From: an uncultured Clostridia bacterium
GTDB taxonomy: Bacteria; Bacillota; Clostridia; Oscillospirales; Ruminococcaceae
Reading direction: 5' to 3'
DNA length: 64,000 bases
Assembly: GCA_944386805.1 (NCBI GenBank)
Contig: CALXCO010000006.1
Span: 26,176 to 90,175 of the forward strand
The translations under genes and the position numbers were made by a program. Under the pieces are notes generated by a model that was given only the letters and a program-made list of their open reading frames with translations, did not search any database and was not told where the DNA came from. Every line of letters begins with the position of its first letter. The first letter of the stretch is position 1. Positions 7,943 through 16,692 of this stretch are shown piece by piece.

Positions 7943-9553
7943 ATGCAAAAGAAAAATGCACCTCCACAGAAAAAACAGCAGATTGACTGGGGAATTACCA
8001 TCTTTCCGCTGGTGGCTATTGTTGTACTGTCTGTCTATCTGGTGCTGCGTCCGCAGCAGGCGGAAGCGGCGATTGCCGCACTGCGGAATATACTGGTCAA
8101 CGATCTGGGCAGTATTTATATGATTTTTGGATTGGGTGTTCTGGTTTTGTCGCTGGGCATCGCCTTGTCCAAATATGGAAATATCCGGCTGGGCAAGCTT
8201 AAAAAACCCCGTTATTCGACCTTCACCTGGGGCGCGATGATTTTTACCTCGACGATGGCGGCGGATATTCTGTACTGGTCGCTCTGCGAATGGAGCTATT
8301 ATTACAGTGAAACCCCGTTTGCAATGGAAGGAATGACACTCGCACAGAAACAGGACTGGGCTTCTTCTTACCCGCTGTTTCACTGGGGTCCAATTCCGTG
8401 GGCCTTTTATATCCTGCCTGCGGCCGCTTACGGCTATATGATGCACGTCAAAAAATCTCCCCGTCAGCGGATGAGCGAAGCCTGCCGTCCGATTTTGGGC
8501 GACCGGGTGGACGGTAAACTCGGCAAGGCAATCGACCTGTTTGCCATTATCGGCCTGCTGGCGGCGACAGCTACCACATTCAGCACCGCAACCCCGCTGC
8601 TTTCCGGTGCACTGGCCGAAGTGACCGGTCTTGCCGAGAGCAACCTTCTGTCTATTTTTGTGCTAATCTTTATCGCGGTAGTTTTTACACTGGCGGTTAT
8701 GTTTGGAATGAAAGGAATTTCCAAGCTGTCCAACATCTGTATTGGTCTTTTCTTTGCGCTGATGGCAATTTTCCTTTTCTGCGGCCCGACCAAGTATATC
8801 ATCGAAACCGGTATCACCGCAATCGGCAATGTAGCCCAAAACTTTATTTCGATGTCCACCTGGATGGACCCGCTGCGGCTGTCAGGTGACGGCGTTGCCG
8901 GCTTCCCTCAGAATTGGACGATCTTTTACTGGGCTTATTGGATTAGCTGGTCGGTTGCGACCCCCTTCTTTATCGGCAAGATCAGTGAAGGACGTACCAT
9001 TCGCCAGACAATCCTGGGCGCATATGTTGCCGGTGTATCGGCGACCTTCCTTTCCTTTATTGTGTTTGGAAACTTTGGACTGCATTTGCAGGTCACCGGT
9101 GAGACGGATATTGCTTCGCTGATTCTGGAGCAGAGTCCCTCAAGTGCAATTCTGACCATCTTTGAGCATCTGCCGATTCCAGGTGTAGCGCTGGTGCTGC
9201 TGGTGCTGGCAATGGTTGCGTTTTATGCTTCGACTTTTGATGCACTGACGATGGTCATTGCTTCCTACTCAGTCAAAAACATTGGCGAGGATGAAGAGCC
9301 TGGCAAAAAACTGCGTGTCTTCTGGAGCATTGTGTTTATTGTCCTGCCGATTGCACTGCTGTTTAACCAGTCGACCCTGTCGATGCTGCAAACGCTTTCA
9401 ATCTGTGCGGCTTTCCCGATTATGGTTATAATTGGCGTTATTATTGCCGGGTTTATTCGCAACCTTCGTCGTGGTCAAACTACAGTGGGAAGTTGCGATT
9501 CGGAAGCTCTTTCCTCAAAACAACTGGAAAACGAGCCGGAAGGTACAAATTGA
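7943..9553 (+). CDS. BCCT-family choline/betaine/carnitine transporter
   Basis: 536-residue secondary transporter with about 12 membrane segments. The BCCT signature lies in the second half: NWTIFYWAYWISWSVATPFF followed by GKISEGRTIRQ. The N-terminal tail is short and basic. The family moves quaternary ammonium compounds coupled to Na+, H+ or exchange. It sits 30 nt after the choline kinase fusion gene in the same orientation with AGGAGAAGAG ahead of its ATG, so choline is the likely substrate and it replaces the LicB permease of classic lic loci. Followed by a strong terminator. Confidence 0.9.
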   Translation: MQKKNAPPQKKQQIDWGITIFPLVAIVVLSVYLVLRPQQAEAAIAALRNILVNDLGSIYMIFGLGVLVLSLGIALSKYGNIRLGKLKKPRYSTFTWGAMIFTSTMAADILYWSLCEWSYYYSETPFAMEGMTLAQKQDWASSYPLFHWGPIPWAFYILPAAAYGYMMHVKKSPRQRMSEACRPILGDRVDGKLGKAIDLFAIIGLLAATATTFSTATPLLSGALAEVTGLAESNLLSIFVLIFIAVVFTLAVMFGMKGISKLSNICIGLFFALMAIFLFCGPTKYIIETGITAIGNVAQNFISMSTWMDPLRLSGDGVAGFPQNWTIFYWAYWISWSVATPFFIGKISEGRTIRQTILGAYVAGVSATFLSFIVFGNFGLHLQVTGETDIASLILEQSPSSAILTIFEHLPIPGVALVLLVLAMVAFYASTFDALTMVIASYSVKNIGEDEEPGKKLRVFWSIVFIVLPIALLFNQSTLSMLQTLSICAAFPIMVIIGVIIAGFIRNLRRGQTTVGSCDSEALSSKQLENEPEGTN

Positions 9554-9586
9554 GCAGTTGTTTTTCATCTTTGAATATTTGTTTCT

Positions 9587-9622
9587 GGGCAGCAGACTTT
9601 TACCGGTCTGCTGCCCGTTTTT
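9587..9622 (+). terminator. Terminator of the choline operon
   Basis: An 11-bp stem (9587-9597 with 9606-9616) followed by GTTTTTGG. Confidence 0.88.
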
Positions 9623-9660
9623 GGTTGTCCAGCTGGGAAAAATAAAAATTTTTGCTTTCC

Positions 9661-9689
9661 TGCAACTTTTTCCTCAGCTGTCCCGTCTA
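9661..9689 (+). promoter_or_regulatory. ECF-type (SigV-like) promoter
   Basis: TGCAAC with a T-run after it (9661-9670), 17 bp spacing, CGTCTA (9684-9689). This matches the ECF-type promoter pattern, with a -35 AAC core and -10 CGTC, so the sigma factor probably transcribes its own operon. Confidence 0.78.
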
Positions 9690-9720
9690 GTATATGACGG
9701 ATGAGAAAGGAGGCGCTTCC

Positions 9721-10206
9721 ATGAAGTCCGCTATGCTGCAGCAAAAAGTTGAAGATGAGATCTTGCAGTCCTATCAGTCGCTTTACCGGTTGGCATACAG
9801 CTACGTAAAAAACCCGGACGACGCTATGGACATCGTGCAGGAAAGTGCGTATAAAGCAATTCTGCATTCGGATGAAATGCGCAATCAGGACACAATTAAA
9901 GGCTGGCTTTGCCGTATCGTAGTCAATACAGCACTTGATTTGCTGCGCCGGCGTTCCAGGGAACCCTCTGTCGATGAGATCCCGGAAACCGGCCAGGAAG
10001 ATCACTACGAGGATACCGATGTACTGCGGGCGCTTGACATTCTGGATGAGCGGGAAAAAACGGTAGTAATGCTTCGCTATTTTGAAGATTTGAAGCTTTC
10101 TGAAATTGTACAGATTACGGGAGAAAATCTGAATACAGTAAAAAGCATTCTCTACCGGAGCTTGCGCAAACTGAAAGTCAAGTTAACTGAAGGAGGATCT
10201 CTATGA
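9721..10206 (+). CDS. sigV: ECF RNA polymerase sigma factor, SigV-like
   Basis: 161-residue ECF sigma factor. Region 2 lies at about residues 15-85 (LYRLAYSYVKNPDDAMDIVQ is the typical region 2.2 sequence) and region 4 at about 105-158 (VVMLRYFEDLKLSEIVQITG then NTVKSILYRSLRKLK). The ATG at 9721 follows AAAGGAGG directly; an upstream in-frame ATG at 9694 lacks a ribosome site. Its stop overlaps the start of an RsiV-like anti-sigma gene by 4 bp, and an ECF-type promoter precedes it. In Bacillus and Enterococcus SigV controls lysozyme resistance (O-acetylation, D-alanylation); the same role is inferred here. Target genes are not in this window. Confidence 0.88.
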   Translation: MKSAMLQQKVEDEILQSYQSLYRLAYSYVKNPDDAMDIVQESAYKAILHSDEMRNQDTIKGWLCRIVVNTALDLLRRRSREPSVDEIPETGQEDHYEDTDVLRALDILDEREKTVVMLRYFEDLKLSEIVQITGENLNTVKSILYRSLRKLKVKLTEGGSL

Positions 10207-11120
10207 GAAATATAGATTTGCAGGATATCAGTGATATGCAAGAAATCAAGAATGAATATGATTGTATACCTGTGCCGGAAGAGCTGGAATCAAAAGTCCG
10301 TGCTGCTATCCAGAAGGCCAGGCTCCAAAAAAGGAAGGAGAACAGTTGGATTATGAAAACACGTAAAATTGTAGTAGGCGTCGGTGCAACCGCTGCGGCC
10401 TTTATGGTAGGTATTACCGGCCTTGCAAATTCCAATGCAAGCATTGCCAGTGCAATGGAACAGATTCCGGTACTCGGTGCGATTACCCGTGTCGTGACCT
10501 TCCGTACCTATGAGGATGAAACCGGTGGAGCGTCTGCCCATATTGAAGTTCCTCAGGTTGAAGGCGGAGAAGCTGTCAACGATGCGATTAAGGAATATAC
10601 CAATACCATCATTGCTCAGTATGAAAAGGACGCAGAGCTGTATGATCATGAAGAATCACTTGGTGAAACCGATCATTATTCGCTGGACATCTCTTATGAG
10701 ACGGTTACCGACAATGAAAAGGTATTTGGCCTTCGTCTGAATCAGACCCAAATTATGGCAAGCGGATACGAAACCGTCGTTATTTACAACGTGGATAAAT
10801 CTACTGGTAAAATTATGAGCCTGGGCGATCTGTTCCAGAAGGACAGCAATTATCTGGATGTACTGACCAAGAATATCCAGCAGCAGATGCGTGATCAGAT
10901 GCAGGCAGACGAAAGTGTCTATTATTGGCTGGATGATGAAGTAGAAGACTGGAATTTCAAACAGCTTTCCGAAAATGCCACCTTCTATATCAATAAAAAT
11001 GGCAACTTGGTTATTGTTTTCAACGAGGGCGACGTAGCTCCGATGTATATGGGTGTCTGCGAATTTGTGATTCCCTCTGATGTTACAAGTGAGATTGCGC
11101 TGCCGGGTTACCTCGGATGA
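10203..11120 (+). CDS. rsiV: RsiV-like membrane anti-sigma factor
   Basis: 305-residue single-pass protein. A cytoplasmic N-terminus (1-55, sigma-binding) is followed by a hydrophobic segment at about 58-78 (IVVGVGATAAAFMVGITGLA) and an extracytoplasmic region ending in a DUF3298-type domain (about 200-298), the arrangement of RsiV. In the family this domain binds lysozyme directly, which exposes the protein to signal peptidase and releases SigV. The gene starts inside the sigV stop codon (ATGA), with AAGGAGG upstream, so translation is coupled. A bidirectional terminator follows. Confidence 0.85.
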   Translation: MRNIDLQDISDMQEIKNEYDCIPVPEELESKVRAAIQKARLQKRKENSWIMKTRKIVVGVGATAAAFMVGITGLANSNASIASAMEQIPVLGAITRVVTFRTYEDETGGASAHIEVPQVEGGEAVNDAIKEYTNTIIAQYEKDAELYDHEESLGETDHYSLDISYETVTDNEKVFGLRLNQTQIMASGYETVVIYNVDKSTGKIMSLGDLFQKDSNYLDVLTKNIQQQMRDQMQADESVYYWLDDEVEDWNFKQLSENATFYINKNGNLVIVFNEGDVAPMYMGVCEFVIPSDVTSEIALPGYLG

Positions 11121-11136
11121 GCGTTATCAAGCAAGG

Positions 11137-11176
11137 AAAAATCCGCGCGTCCCTTTATGGGGCGCGCGGATTTTTT
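11137..11176. terminator. Bidirectional terminator between rsiV and the GH3 gene
   Basis: AAAATCCGCGCGTCCC pairs with GGGGCGCGCGGATTTT (one G-U pair), flanked by A and T runs. It serves both convergent genes. Confidence 0.88.
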
Positions 11177-11202
11177 ATCGGATAAACATTTTAAGTGGTT
11201 AT

Positions 11203-12921
11203 TTATTTGTTGGCGTTAAACAGCCCGACAAAAGCATCCACAGGAGAAACACCCTTGAAGGTGCTTTCACCCGCCATCTTTTCAACCAGCGTTTCGACAA
11301 CGATATCTTCCGAAGTATAAGCGTTGATATAAGTCGGGATACGGGGTGCGTCCAACAGATGATAGGGGTTGTCGATGGAGACCATCATCGTGGGCACATC
11401 ATGGATCATCTGCGGAACGGTGCCGCGCTTGCCCGGCCAGGTAATACGGGCAGCACTGTCCGAACCATTGGTTTCGATGTTGCAGAAGTAGACGATTACA
11501 TCATATTTCTTCTTGAATTCTTCAATCTTCATCTTGGCGATATCTGCGTTTTCATCCTCGGGATCGTAAAGGGTGACATTAAACCCTTTTTCCTCCAGTT
11601 TCTGGACAAACAGTTTGCCGTAATCGCCGCGGGTATTGTGGTAGCCGGGTTTGTCGCCGATGACAACTACATACAGGTTTTTCTGCTTGTTGACATCAAG
11701 CGGCATCAGATGCTGGGTATCCTTGACCAGCGTAATGCCCTTGTCGGCAATTTCTTTTGCCAGTGCACGTCCTTCGCCTTTCTCGAAGATTTCCAGCGCT
11801 TCTACCGGCGGTACAAGCGTTCCATTGGCTTTCTTGGTGTGCAGGTGCATTTTAGCCTTCAAACCGAGAATGCGTGCCAGCGCGTCATCCAGCCGTGCCA
11901 TCGTAAGGATACCGTCTTCGATACCTTTCTTCATGTAGTTGAAATCCTCTTCCATGTCGCGCGAGAAGAGGAAGATATCGGCACCGTTTGCAATCGACAT
12001 CGGAACTGCTTTGCTTCTCGGAACAACTTCGATAAAGCCGCCCATGCTGGTCGCGTCGGTGATAATCAGACCGTTAAAGCCCATCTTTCCGCGCAGCAGC
12101 TTGTTGTGCAGGTCGGCATTGAGCGAACCGGGCAGGATGTCCTCGTCTTTGACGTCGGGGTTGTAGAAACGGGTGTAGGAGGGCAGCAGGATATGTGCAC
12201 TCATCAGGGTTTCGATACCATCGTCGATCATGCCCTGATAGACCTTGCCGTAGCTAGCATCCCAGTCTTCCATGCTCAGCGAGTTGATAGACGCAAGGAA
12301 ATGCTGGTCACGTCCGTCGACGCCGTCACCCGGCCAGTGCTTGACACAGGGAACCAGACCGCCTTCCCGCATACCGCGTGCAATGGCACGGGCAAATTTC
12401 AGGACGTTGTCCGGATTGGAGCCGAAAGAACGGACGTTGGTGATCGGGTTCAGAGGGTTATAGTCGATATCGACAACCGGGCCGAAGTTCCAGTTTGCGC
12501 CGACAGCCGCGCATTCCTTTGCACAGATCAGGCCGGTTTTATAAGCCAGTTCAGGGTCTCCGGTTGCGCCGATTTCCATCTGATGTCCGCAGGCAGTGCC
12601 GTCCATAATCATATTGCTGGCGCCGCGGTCGAGGTCACCGGCGATGAACATCGGGATTTCATAGTAATCCTGGAAACCTTTGATTTTTTCGCGGATATCC
12701 TTGGAGACAGCGCCGCGCAGCAGGAAGCCACAGGGTTTCAGGTTAATTTTTTCCAGTCTTTCAATAGTTGCCTCTGCGGTTTCATTTGCCGGACTGTTGA
12801 AGAGGAACAGCTGACCGATTTTATCGTTCAGGCTCATGCCTTCGATGGTTTTTTCTACCCAGGCGATCTGTTCATCGTCCAGATAGAAAGGTTTTGCGCG
12901 CAAATCGACTCGTAAACTCAT
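11203..12921 (-). CDS. Glycoside hydrolase family 3 enzyme (beta-N-acetylhexosaminidase-like)
   Basis: 572 residues. The GH3 N-terminal TIM barrel spans about 20-360, with KHWPGDGVDGRDQH matching the NagZ-type KHFPGHGxxxxDxH motif that carries the catalytic His-Asp pair, and LIITDATSMGGF carrying the probable Asp nucleophile. An alpha/beta C-terminal GH3 domain follows (about 400-570). There is no signal peptide, so it acts in the cytoplasm on imported sugar conjugates, possibly cell-wall or mucin GlcNAc; the substrate is inferred. The start at 12921 is chosen because AAGGA lies upstream. It has its own promoter. Confidence 0.85.
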   Translation of the reverse strand: MSLRVDLRAKPFYLDDEQIAWVEKTIEGMSLNDKIGQLFLFNSPANETAEATIERLEKINLKPCGFLLRGAVSKDIREKIKGFQDYYEIPMFIAGDLDRGASNMIMDGTACGHQMEIGATGDPELAYKTGLICAKECAAVGANWNFGPVVDIDYNPLNPITNVRSFGSNPDNVLKFARAIARGMREGGLVPCVKHWPGDGVDGRDQHFLASINSLSMEDWDASYGKVYQGMIDDGIETLMSAHILLPSYTRFYNPDVKDEDILPGSLNADLHNKLLRGKMGFNGLIITDATSMGGFIEVVPRSKAVPMSIANGADIFLFSRDMEEDFNYMKKGIEDGILTMARLDDALARILGLKAKMHLHTKKANGTLVPPVEALEIFEKGEGRALAKEIADKGITLVKDTQHLMPLDVNKQKNLYVVVIGDKPGYHNTRGDYGKLFVQKLEEKGFNVTLYDPEDENADIAKMKIEEFKKKYDVIVYFCNIETNGSDSAARITWPGKRGTVPQMIHDVPTMMVSIDNPYHLLDAPRIPTYINAYTSEDIVVETLVEKMAGESTFKGVSPVDAFVGLFNANK

Positions 12922-12967
12922 AAAAAAACATCCTTTCCGTCCAGAATTTAGTCTGCTAATTATTGTA

Positions 12968-12996
12968 ATTATAGCATTTTTGACGGTAGGGGTCAA
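12968..12996 (-). promoter_or_regulatory. Promoter of the GH3 gene
   Basis: On the minus strand TTGACC and TATAAT are separated by 17 bp. Confidence 0.8.
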
Positions 12997-13056
12997 TTCA
13001 TTTGGCACAACACCTCCAGAAAATGATAAAATATATCCAATTTCTGATAATTTCCG

Positions 13057-13094
13057 CAAAAAAACCGGAGGACAGCGCATTCGCTGTCCTCCGG
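13057..13094 (-). terminator. Terminator after the OadG-like gene
   Basis: A 13-bp stem (13065-13077 with 13082-13094) followed on the minus strand by eight T. Confidence 0.9.
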
Positions 13095-13112
13095 CACGAA
13101 TTGCAAATATGC

Positions 13113-13244
13113 TTATTTATCCTTGTTGGTCGTGATCTTATTCAGCGCACCGATTGCAACTGCAATAACCGCCATGACCACAAAAACACCAGCCATACCC
13201 TGTACCAGGATTTTCAGGCTGTCCAAAAACAGAGGAAGGTTCAT
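13113..13244 (-). CDS. Small OadG-like sodium pump decarboxylase gamma subunit
   Basis: 43-residue membrane protein. One hydrophobic helix (about residues 10-34, VQGMAGVFVVMAVIAVAIGA) is followed by a short basic tail ending KITTNKDK. This matches the membrane anchor of OadG-type gamma subunits, which hold the Na+-pumping decarboxylase together; the Zn-binding tail of longer family members is absent. AAAGGAG lies 8 nt before the ATG. It follows the beta-subunit gene by 18 nt and ends just before the terminator, so the pair is one operon. Too short for routine gene callers but well supported by position and ribosome site. Confidence 0.8.
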   Translation of the reverse strand: MNLPLFLDSLKILVQGMAGVFVVMAVIAVAIGALNKITTNKDK

Positions 13245-13262
13245 CAGAATGCTCCTTTCTAT

Positions 13263-14381
13263 TTAGCGGGCAATAAGGTTGAGGATCATACCGCCTGCGA
13301 TAACACTGGCGATCTGACCGCCGACGTTGACACCGGCAGCCTGCATCAGCAGGTAGTTTTCTTTGTCTTCCTTGAGCGCCATCTTACTGATAACACGGCT
13401 GCTCATCGGGAAAGCGGAGATACCGCAGGCACCGATCATCGGATTGATCTTTTTGCCTTCCGGCAGGAAAATATTGATGATCTTAGCAAAGACCACACCG
13501 CCAAAAGTATCGAATACAAAGGCAAGCAGGCCCAGCGCCATAATTAGCAGCGTCTGGGGGTTGAGGAACTGGTCGGCCTGCATCTGGCTGGCAATGGTGA
13601 TGCCGAGGAAGATGGTGATCAGGTTTGCCAGAACGTTCTGAGCTGTCTGGGAGAGGGAGTCGAGGACACCGCATTCACGCAGCAGGTTGCCGAACATCAG
13701 GAAACCAACCAGCGCAACCGAACGGGGAACAACCAGTCCGGCAATCAGTGTGACCATGATCGGGAACAGGATCTTGGTCTGTTTGGAAACGGTGGAAGCG
13801 GAATACTTCATATGAATAGTCCGTTCCTTCTTGGTGGTGATGGCGCGGATGACAGGGGGCTGGATAATCGGGACCAACGCCATATAACTGTATGCCGCGA
13901 CCATAATGGCGCCGGTGTACTGGCTGTTAAAATACTGGCTGACGAAGATGGCGGTCGGGCCGTCTGCCGCACCGATGACGCCGATCGAAGCAGCGTCCTG
14001 GATGTTGAATCCGAACAGACATGCCAGGCTCATAACGGCAAATACACCCAGCTGTGCGGCTGCGCCGAAGATCAGCAGATACGGGCTTTGCAGGAGCGGA
14101 CCGAAGTCGATCATCGCGCCGATGCCGATAAACAGCAGCAGCGGGAACAGTTCGTTTGCGATACCTGCGTCATACAGAACGTTCAGTACGCCGATTTCAT
14201 TTCCCTGGGTAATGGCGCCGGAGTTGGGAAGGTTGACCAGAATGGCACCGAAGCCCATCGGCAGCAGCAGGCTCGGCTCCATATCCTTTTTGATTGCGAG
14301 ATAGATGAGCACGCCGCCGATGATCCACATGACCACCAGTTTGATGTCCAGCTGCAAGAGGTTTCCAAAGATTGCTTGCAT
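13263..14381 (-). CDS. oadB: Sodium ion-translocating decarboxylase subunit beta
   Basis: 372-residue multi-pass membrane protein of the OadB/GcdB/MmdB family, which pumps Na+ out when a biotin-bound carboxyl group is released. The hallmark Na+-binding segment GFNIQDAASIGVIGAADGPT is intact, as is the second repeat region around NPMIGACGISAFPMSSR. The start at 14381 gives the usual N-terminus. No alpha (carboxyltransferase) or biotin carrier gene is in the window, so the acyl substrate (oxaloacetate, methylmalonyl-CoA or glutaconyl-CoA) cannot be told. The about 200-nt leader is strongly structured. Confidence 0.92.
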   Translation of the reverse strand: MQAIFGNLLQLDIKLVVMWIIGGVLIYLAIKKDMEPSLLLPMGFGAILVNLPNSGAITQGNEIGVLNVLYDAGIANELFPLLLFIGIGAMIDFGPLLQSPYLLIFGAAAQLGVFAVMSLACLFGFNIQDAASIGVIGAADGPTAIFVSQYFNSQYTGAIMVAAYSYMALVPIIQPPVIRAITTKKERTIHMKYSASTVSKQTKILFPIMVTLIAGLVVPRSVALVGFLMFGNLLRECGVLDSLSQTAQNVLANLITIFLGITIASQMQADQFLNPQTLLIMALGLLAFVFDTFGGVVFAKIINIFLPEGKKINPMIGACGISAFPMSSRVISKMALKEDKENYLLMQAAGVNVGGQIASVIAGGMILNLIAR

Positions 14382-14430
14382 TGTTTTGGGTTCATTCCTT
14401 TCGTTTTGTAGTGAGTGGCCGGTACAACAG

Positions 14431-14566
14431 AAAAGGGCAAGACCACTCCGCACGACTGTGCAGAAAAGTCTTGCCCATTCAAAGCGGTTGCGGGAAATTG
14501 TCCGGTACCGGAAATTTCCGTCATGTCGCATACCGCCAGTCGGTTTTTCAGCAGAAAAACGACCGG
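14431..14566 (-). promoter_or_regulatory. Structured leader with terminator-like hairpin before oadB
   Basis: Three stems in the oadB 5' UTR, read on the minus strand: an imperfect stem 14534-14566; a 27-bp palindrome with one bulge 14493-14519; and GGGCAAGAC/GTCTTGCCC (14435-14443 with 14468-14476) followed by TTTTCTGTT. The last resembles an attenuator. No known riboswitch class is recognised. Confidence 0.5.
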
Positions 14567-14586
14567 CTACTCCCTTTTCAATATAC

Positions 14587-14615
14587 CTATTATAGCATAT
14601 CCTTTATGGCTCGTC
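14587..14615 (-). promoter_or_regulatory. Promoter of the oadB operon
   Basis: On the minus strand TTGACG and TATAAT are separated by 17 bp, placing the start about 200 nt before the oadB ATG. Confidence 0.82.
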
Positions 14616-14708
14616 AAATACATTTGTGCAAAAAAAAATGATAAAATCGTCATGGTTTTTTGATAGATAACAGGCTGCCATCGGTTCAAAGGCCATACGG
14701 ACGGATGG

Positions 14709-15869
14709 TCACCTTTTGCGCCGGCGGTCATTTTTGCTGTCGGAATAATAAGTGCGTTTATTCTGGTACATACGCTCGTCCATCTCGCGCAGAAAACCGT
14801 CGATGCTGCCGGTGGCCGGTTCCAGAATGGCGCTTCCCATCGACAGGCTGATCTGATAAGGACGGGCGCCGGTATTATTTTGCTGTTCAATACGGCGGCA
14901 GATGCGGAGAATCATTTCGTCAATTTCCTGCGGCTGCCGTATCGGGAAGATCACGATAAATTCGTCCCCACCATACCGGACGGCAAAGTGGCCGGCAGTC
15001 TGACTGTCCATCATCAGGCACTGGCCGACAATCCGCAGCGCGTCATCGCCTTCCGAATGTCCATAGACATCGTTGATTTCCTTGAAAGCATTGATATCCA
15101 TCATAATTCCCGCAATCTTCCCATTTTGCGGTTTTTGCAGGATACAGCTCAGAAAGCGGGTCAGATATTCGCGGTTATACAGTTTGGTCAGCGAATCCAG
15201 CATGGATACTTCATTTTGGAGGTTGACGTACAGCGACATCAGGCCGAAGGATACCGATACCCAGATCAGTGCTATCCCGTAAAAGAGCAACTGAATCAGA
15301 CTGCCGATGAAGATAGGGGCTAAAAAGACGATAACCGGCATAAACATATATTTGCCGATCTTTTTTCGGGAGATAAATACCAGTATTGCACCCGACATCA
15401 GATACCCGTAGGTAACCAGATAAGAGACAATCGCAAACGGTGTACGTGCATACACGTTATCAGCGGAAACGGTAAAGAAGACGTCGATAAAGATGTTGCT
15501 GATCGCCAGCAGACAGACGATAGCCGCAGGGATTGCGACAAAAGGATAGATTTTTTTCAGACGTTCTGTCTGGCCGAACAGTTTGTAATCCACGTAAACC
15601 GTCCACAGGAAGGAAAAGATGCTGTCAGCGGTAAAGATTATGGCGTTCAGCAGCCGGTTCAGAAAGACCGCGCCGGCAAACATTTTGCCATCAATACAGA
15701 AGGTCGCCGTCTCTGTAAGACACAACGCCAGCGTCAGATTACACATGATAAAGAATATTTTTTCATCCAGAAAGACATTGCGTGTTTTTTGGGGATTGCT
15801 TAGAATCAAGGTAATCATCAATGCGGTCCCCAGACCATTAGCGACAAATATTGCGGGCAGATTGATCAA
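14709..15869 (-). CDS. Membrane-bound GGDEF diguanylate cyclase
   Basis: 386 residues. The N-terminal 210 residues hold about seven hydrophobic membrane segments of a 7TM-type sensor. The C-terminal GGDEF domain (about 225-375) has LDSLTKLYNREYL at its start and an intact YGGDEFIVIF active site, so c-di-GMP synthesis is likely. The start appears to be TTG at 15869; the ribosome site (GGTGA) is weak and no better in-frame ATG exists before residue 18. The gene is monocistronic with its own promoter. Confidence 0.85.
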   Translation of the reverse strand: MINLPAIFVANGLGTALMITLILSNPQKTRNVFLDEKIFFIMCNLTLALCLTETATFCIDGKMFAGAVFLNRLLNAIIFTADSIFSFLWTVYVDYKLFGQTERLKKIYPFVAIPAAIVCLLAISNIFIDVFFTVSADNVYARTPFAIVSYLVTYGYLMSGAILVFISRKKIGKYMFMPVIVFLAPIFIGSLIQLLFYGIALIWVSVSFGLMSLYVNLQNEVSMLDSLTKLYNREYLTRFLSCILQKPQNGKIAGIMMDINAFKEINDVYGHSEGDDALRIVGQCLMMDSQTAGHFAVRYGGDEFIVIFPIRQPQEIDEMILRICRRIEQQNNTGARPYQISLSMGSAILEPATGSIDGFLREMDERMYQNKRTYYSDSKNDRRRKR

Positions 15870-15938
15870 GGAATCACCATACTTTCTGTTTCAGGTTAAA
15901 AAATATGCTGAGGAAATGATTTACTCCTTTAGAATATT

Positions 15939-15967
15939 ATTATACTATATTTGTACTCAGAAATCAA
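15939..15967 (-). promoter_or_regulatory. Promoter of the membrane GGDEF gene
   Basis: On the minus strand TTGATT and TATAAT are separated by 17 bp. Confidence 0.7.
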
Positions 15968-16110
15968 TTCCCGGCTTGCAAATTTGTCTGATATGCTGTT
16001 TTGTTATTCTATTTTGTCCAAAATGCAGACTTCTTGAAATTCTGTATATTTGTTTTAAAAAATGTCAAATATTTTTTGATTTTTTGATTTACTTTCACCT
16101 GAGAAAGTGA

Positions 16111-16234
16111 TATAATAAAATCAGGAGTAGTATTGACAGAAAGAGAACCGCATTTTTTCAATACACGCGTCCGACCTAAGCGGCAATTGGTTTAAATATT
16201 GCCCTCCGACTCACAGAAAGGAGTGGTCGGGTCT
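16111..16234 (+). promoter_or_regulatory. -10 element and leader of the 107-residue protein gene
   Basis: A TATAAT at 16111-16116 has only a weak -35. The 120-nt leader contains a GGCAAT/ATTGCC hairpin near 16175-16195. Apart from this and the minus-strand GGDEF promoter nothing else is seen in 15870-16234. Confidence 0.4.
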
Positions 16235-16558
16235 ATGCAAATCATGTACAAAATCGAAATCCATACTCCGTTTGGAATTTGTCCCGGCAGGATGATGATT
16301 CAAACGGAAAACAATGATGCAGTGGACGGATATCTGGCGGTTTTAAATCAGATTCAGCCGTTTTTCGGGCATGTGGAAGCAAATGGGCGGTTGACGCTCA
16401 ACTGCAAGCTGGCAACGCGGGCACAGAAATACAATGTTGTATTATCCGGGCACGCTGACCCCCATCGGGTGGAGATGGGCGTTTGTGAACAACATGGACG
16501 TTTTGATTACCTGGTATTAGGGGTCGGAGATCCACAACGTGTAACCATCGAGCAGTAA
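16235..16558 (+). CDS. Uncharacterised 107-residue protein
   Basis: I do not recognise this family. The protein is soluble and beta-rich in appearance, with no signal peptide or membrane segment. It begins MQIMYKIEIHTPFGICPGRM and ends with hydrophobic strands FDYLVLGVGDPQRV. AAAGGAG lies 11 nt before the ATG at 16235; the ATG at 16244 is an alternative start. It stands alone between a long leader and a strong terminator, so it is probably a separately regulated gene. Codon use and terminator support a real gene. Confidence 0.65.
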   Translation: MQIMYKIEIHTPFGICPGRMMIQTENNDAVDGYLAVLNQIQPFFGHVEANGRLTLNCKLATRAQKYNVVLSGHADPHRVEMGVCEQHGRFDYLVLGVGDPQRVTIEQ

Positions 16559-16569
16559 ACCTATGACAA

Positions 16570-16619
16570 AGCCGTTTTTCAGGTCGGTTGCGACTTGAAA
16601 AACGGCTGTTTCATTTTTT
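16570..16619 (+). terminator. Terminator after the 107-residue protein gene
   Basis: AGCCGTTTTTCA.. pairs with ..TTGAAAAACGGCT over about 17 bp (16570-16607), followed by GTTTCATTTTTT. Confidence 0.88.
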
Positions 16620-16692
16620 GAAAGACGATCTGTTTGACAAATTGTCCGGAATGGTTCACAATAAAGGCAGAATACAGAAAGGAGATGCTGGT

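Noticed and set aside
11080..12915. A 611-codon plus-strand frame antisense to the GH3 gene
   Set aside because: The opposite strand encodes a clear GH3 enzyme with promoter and ribosome site; the antisense translation shows no domain.
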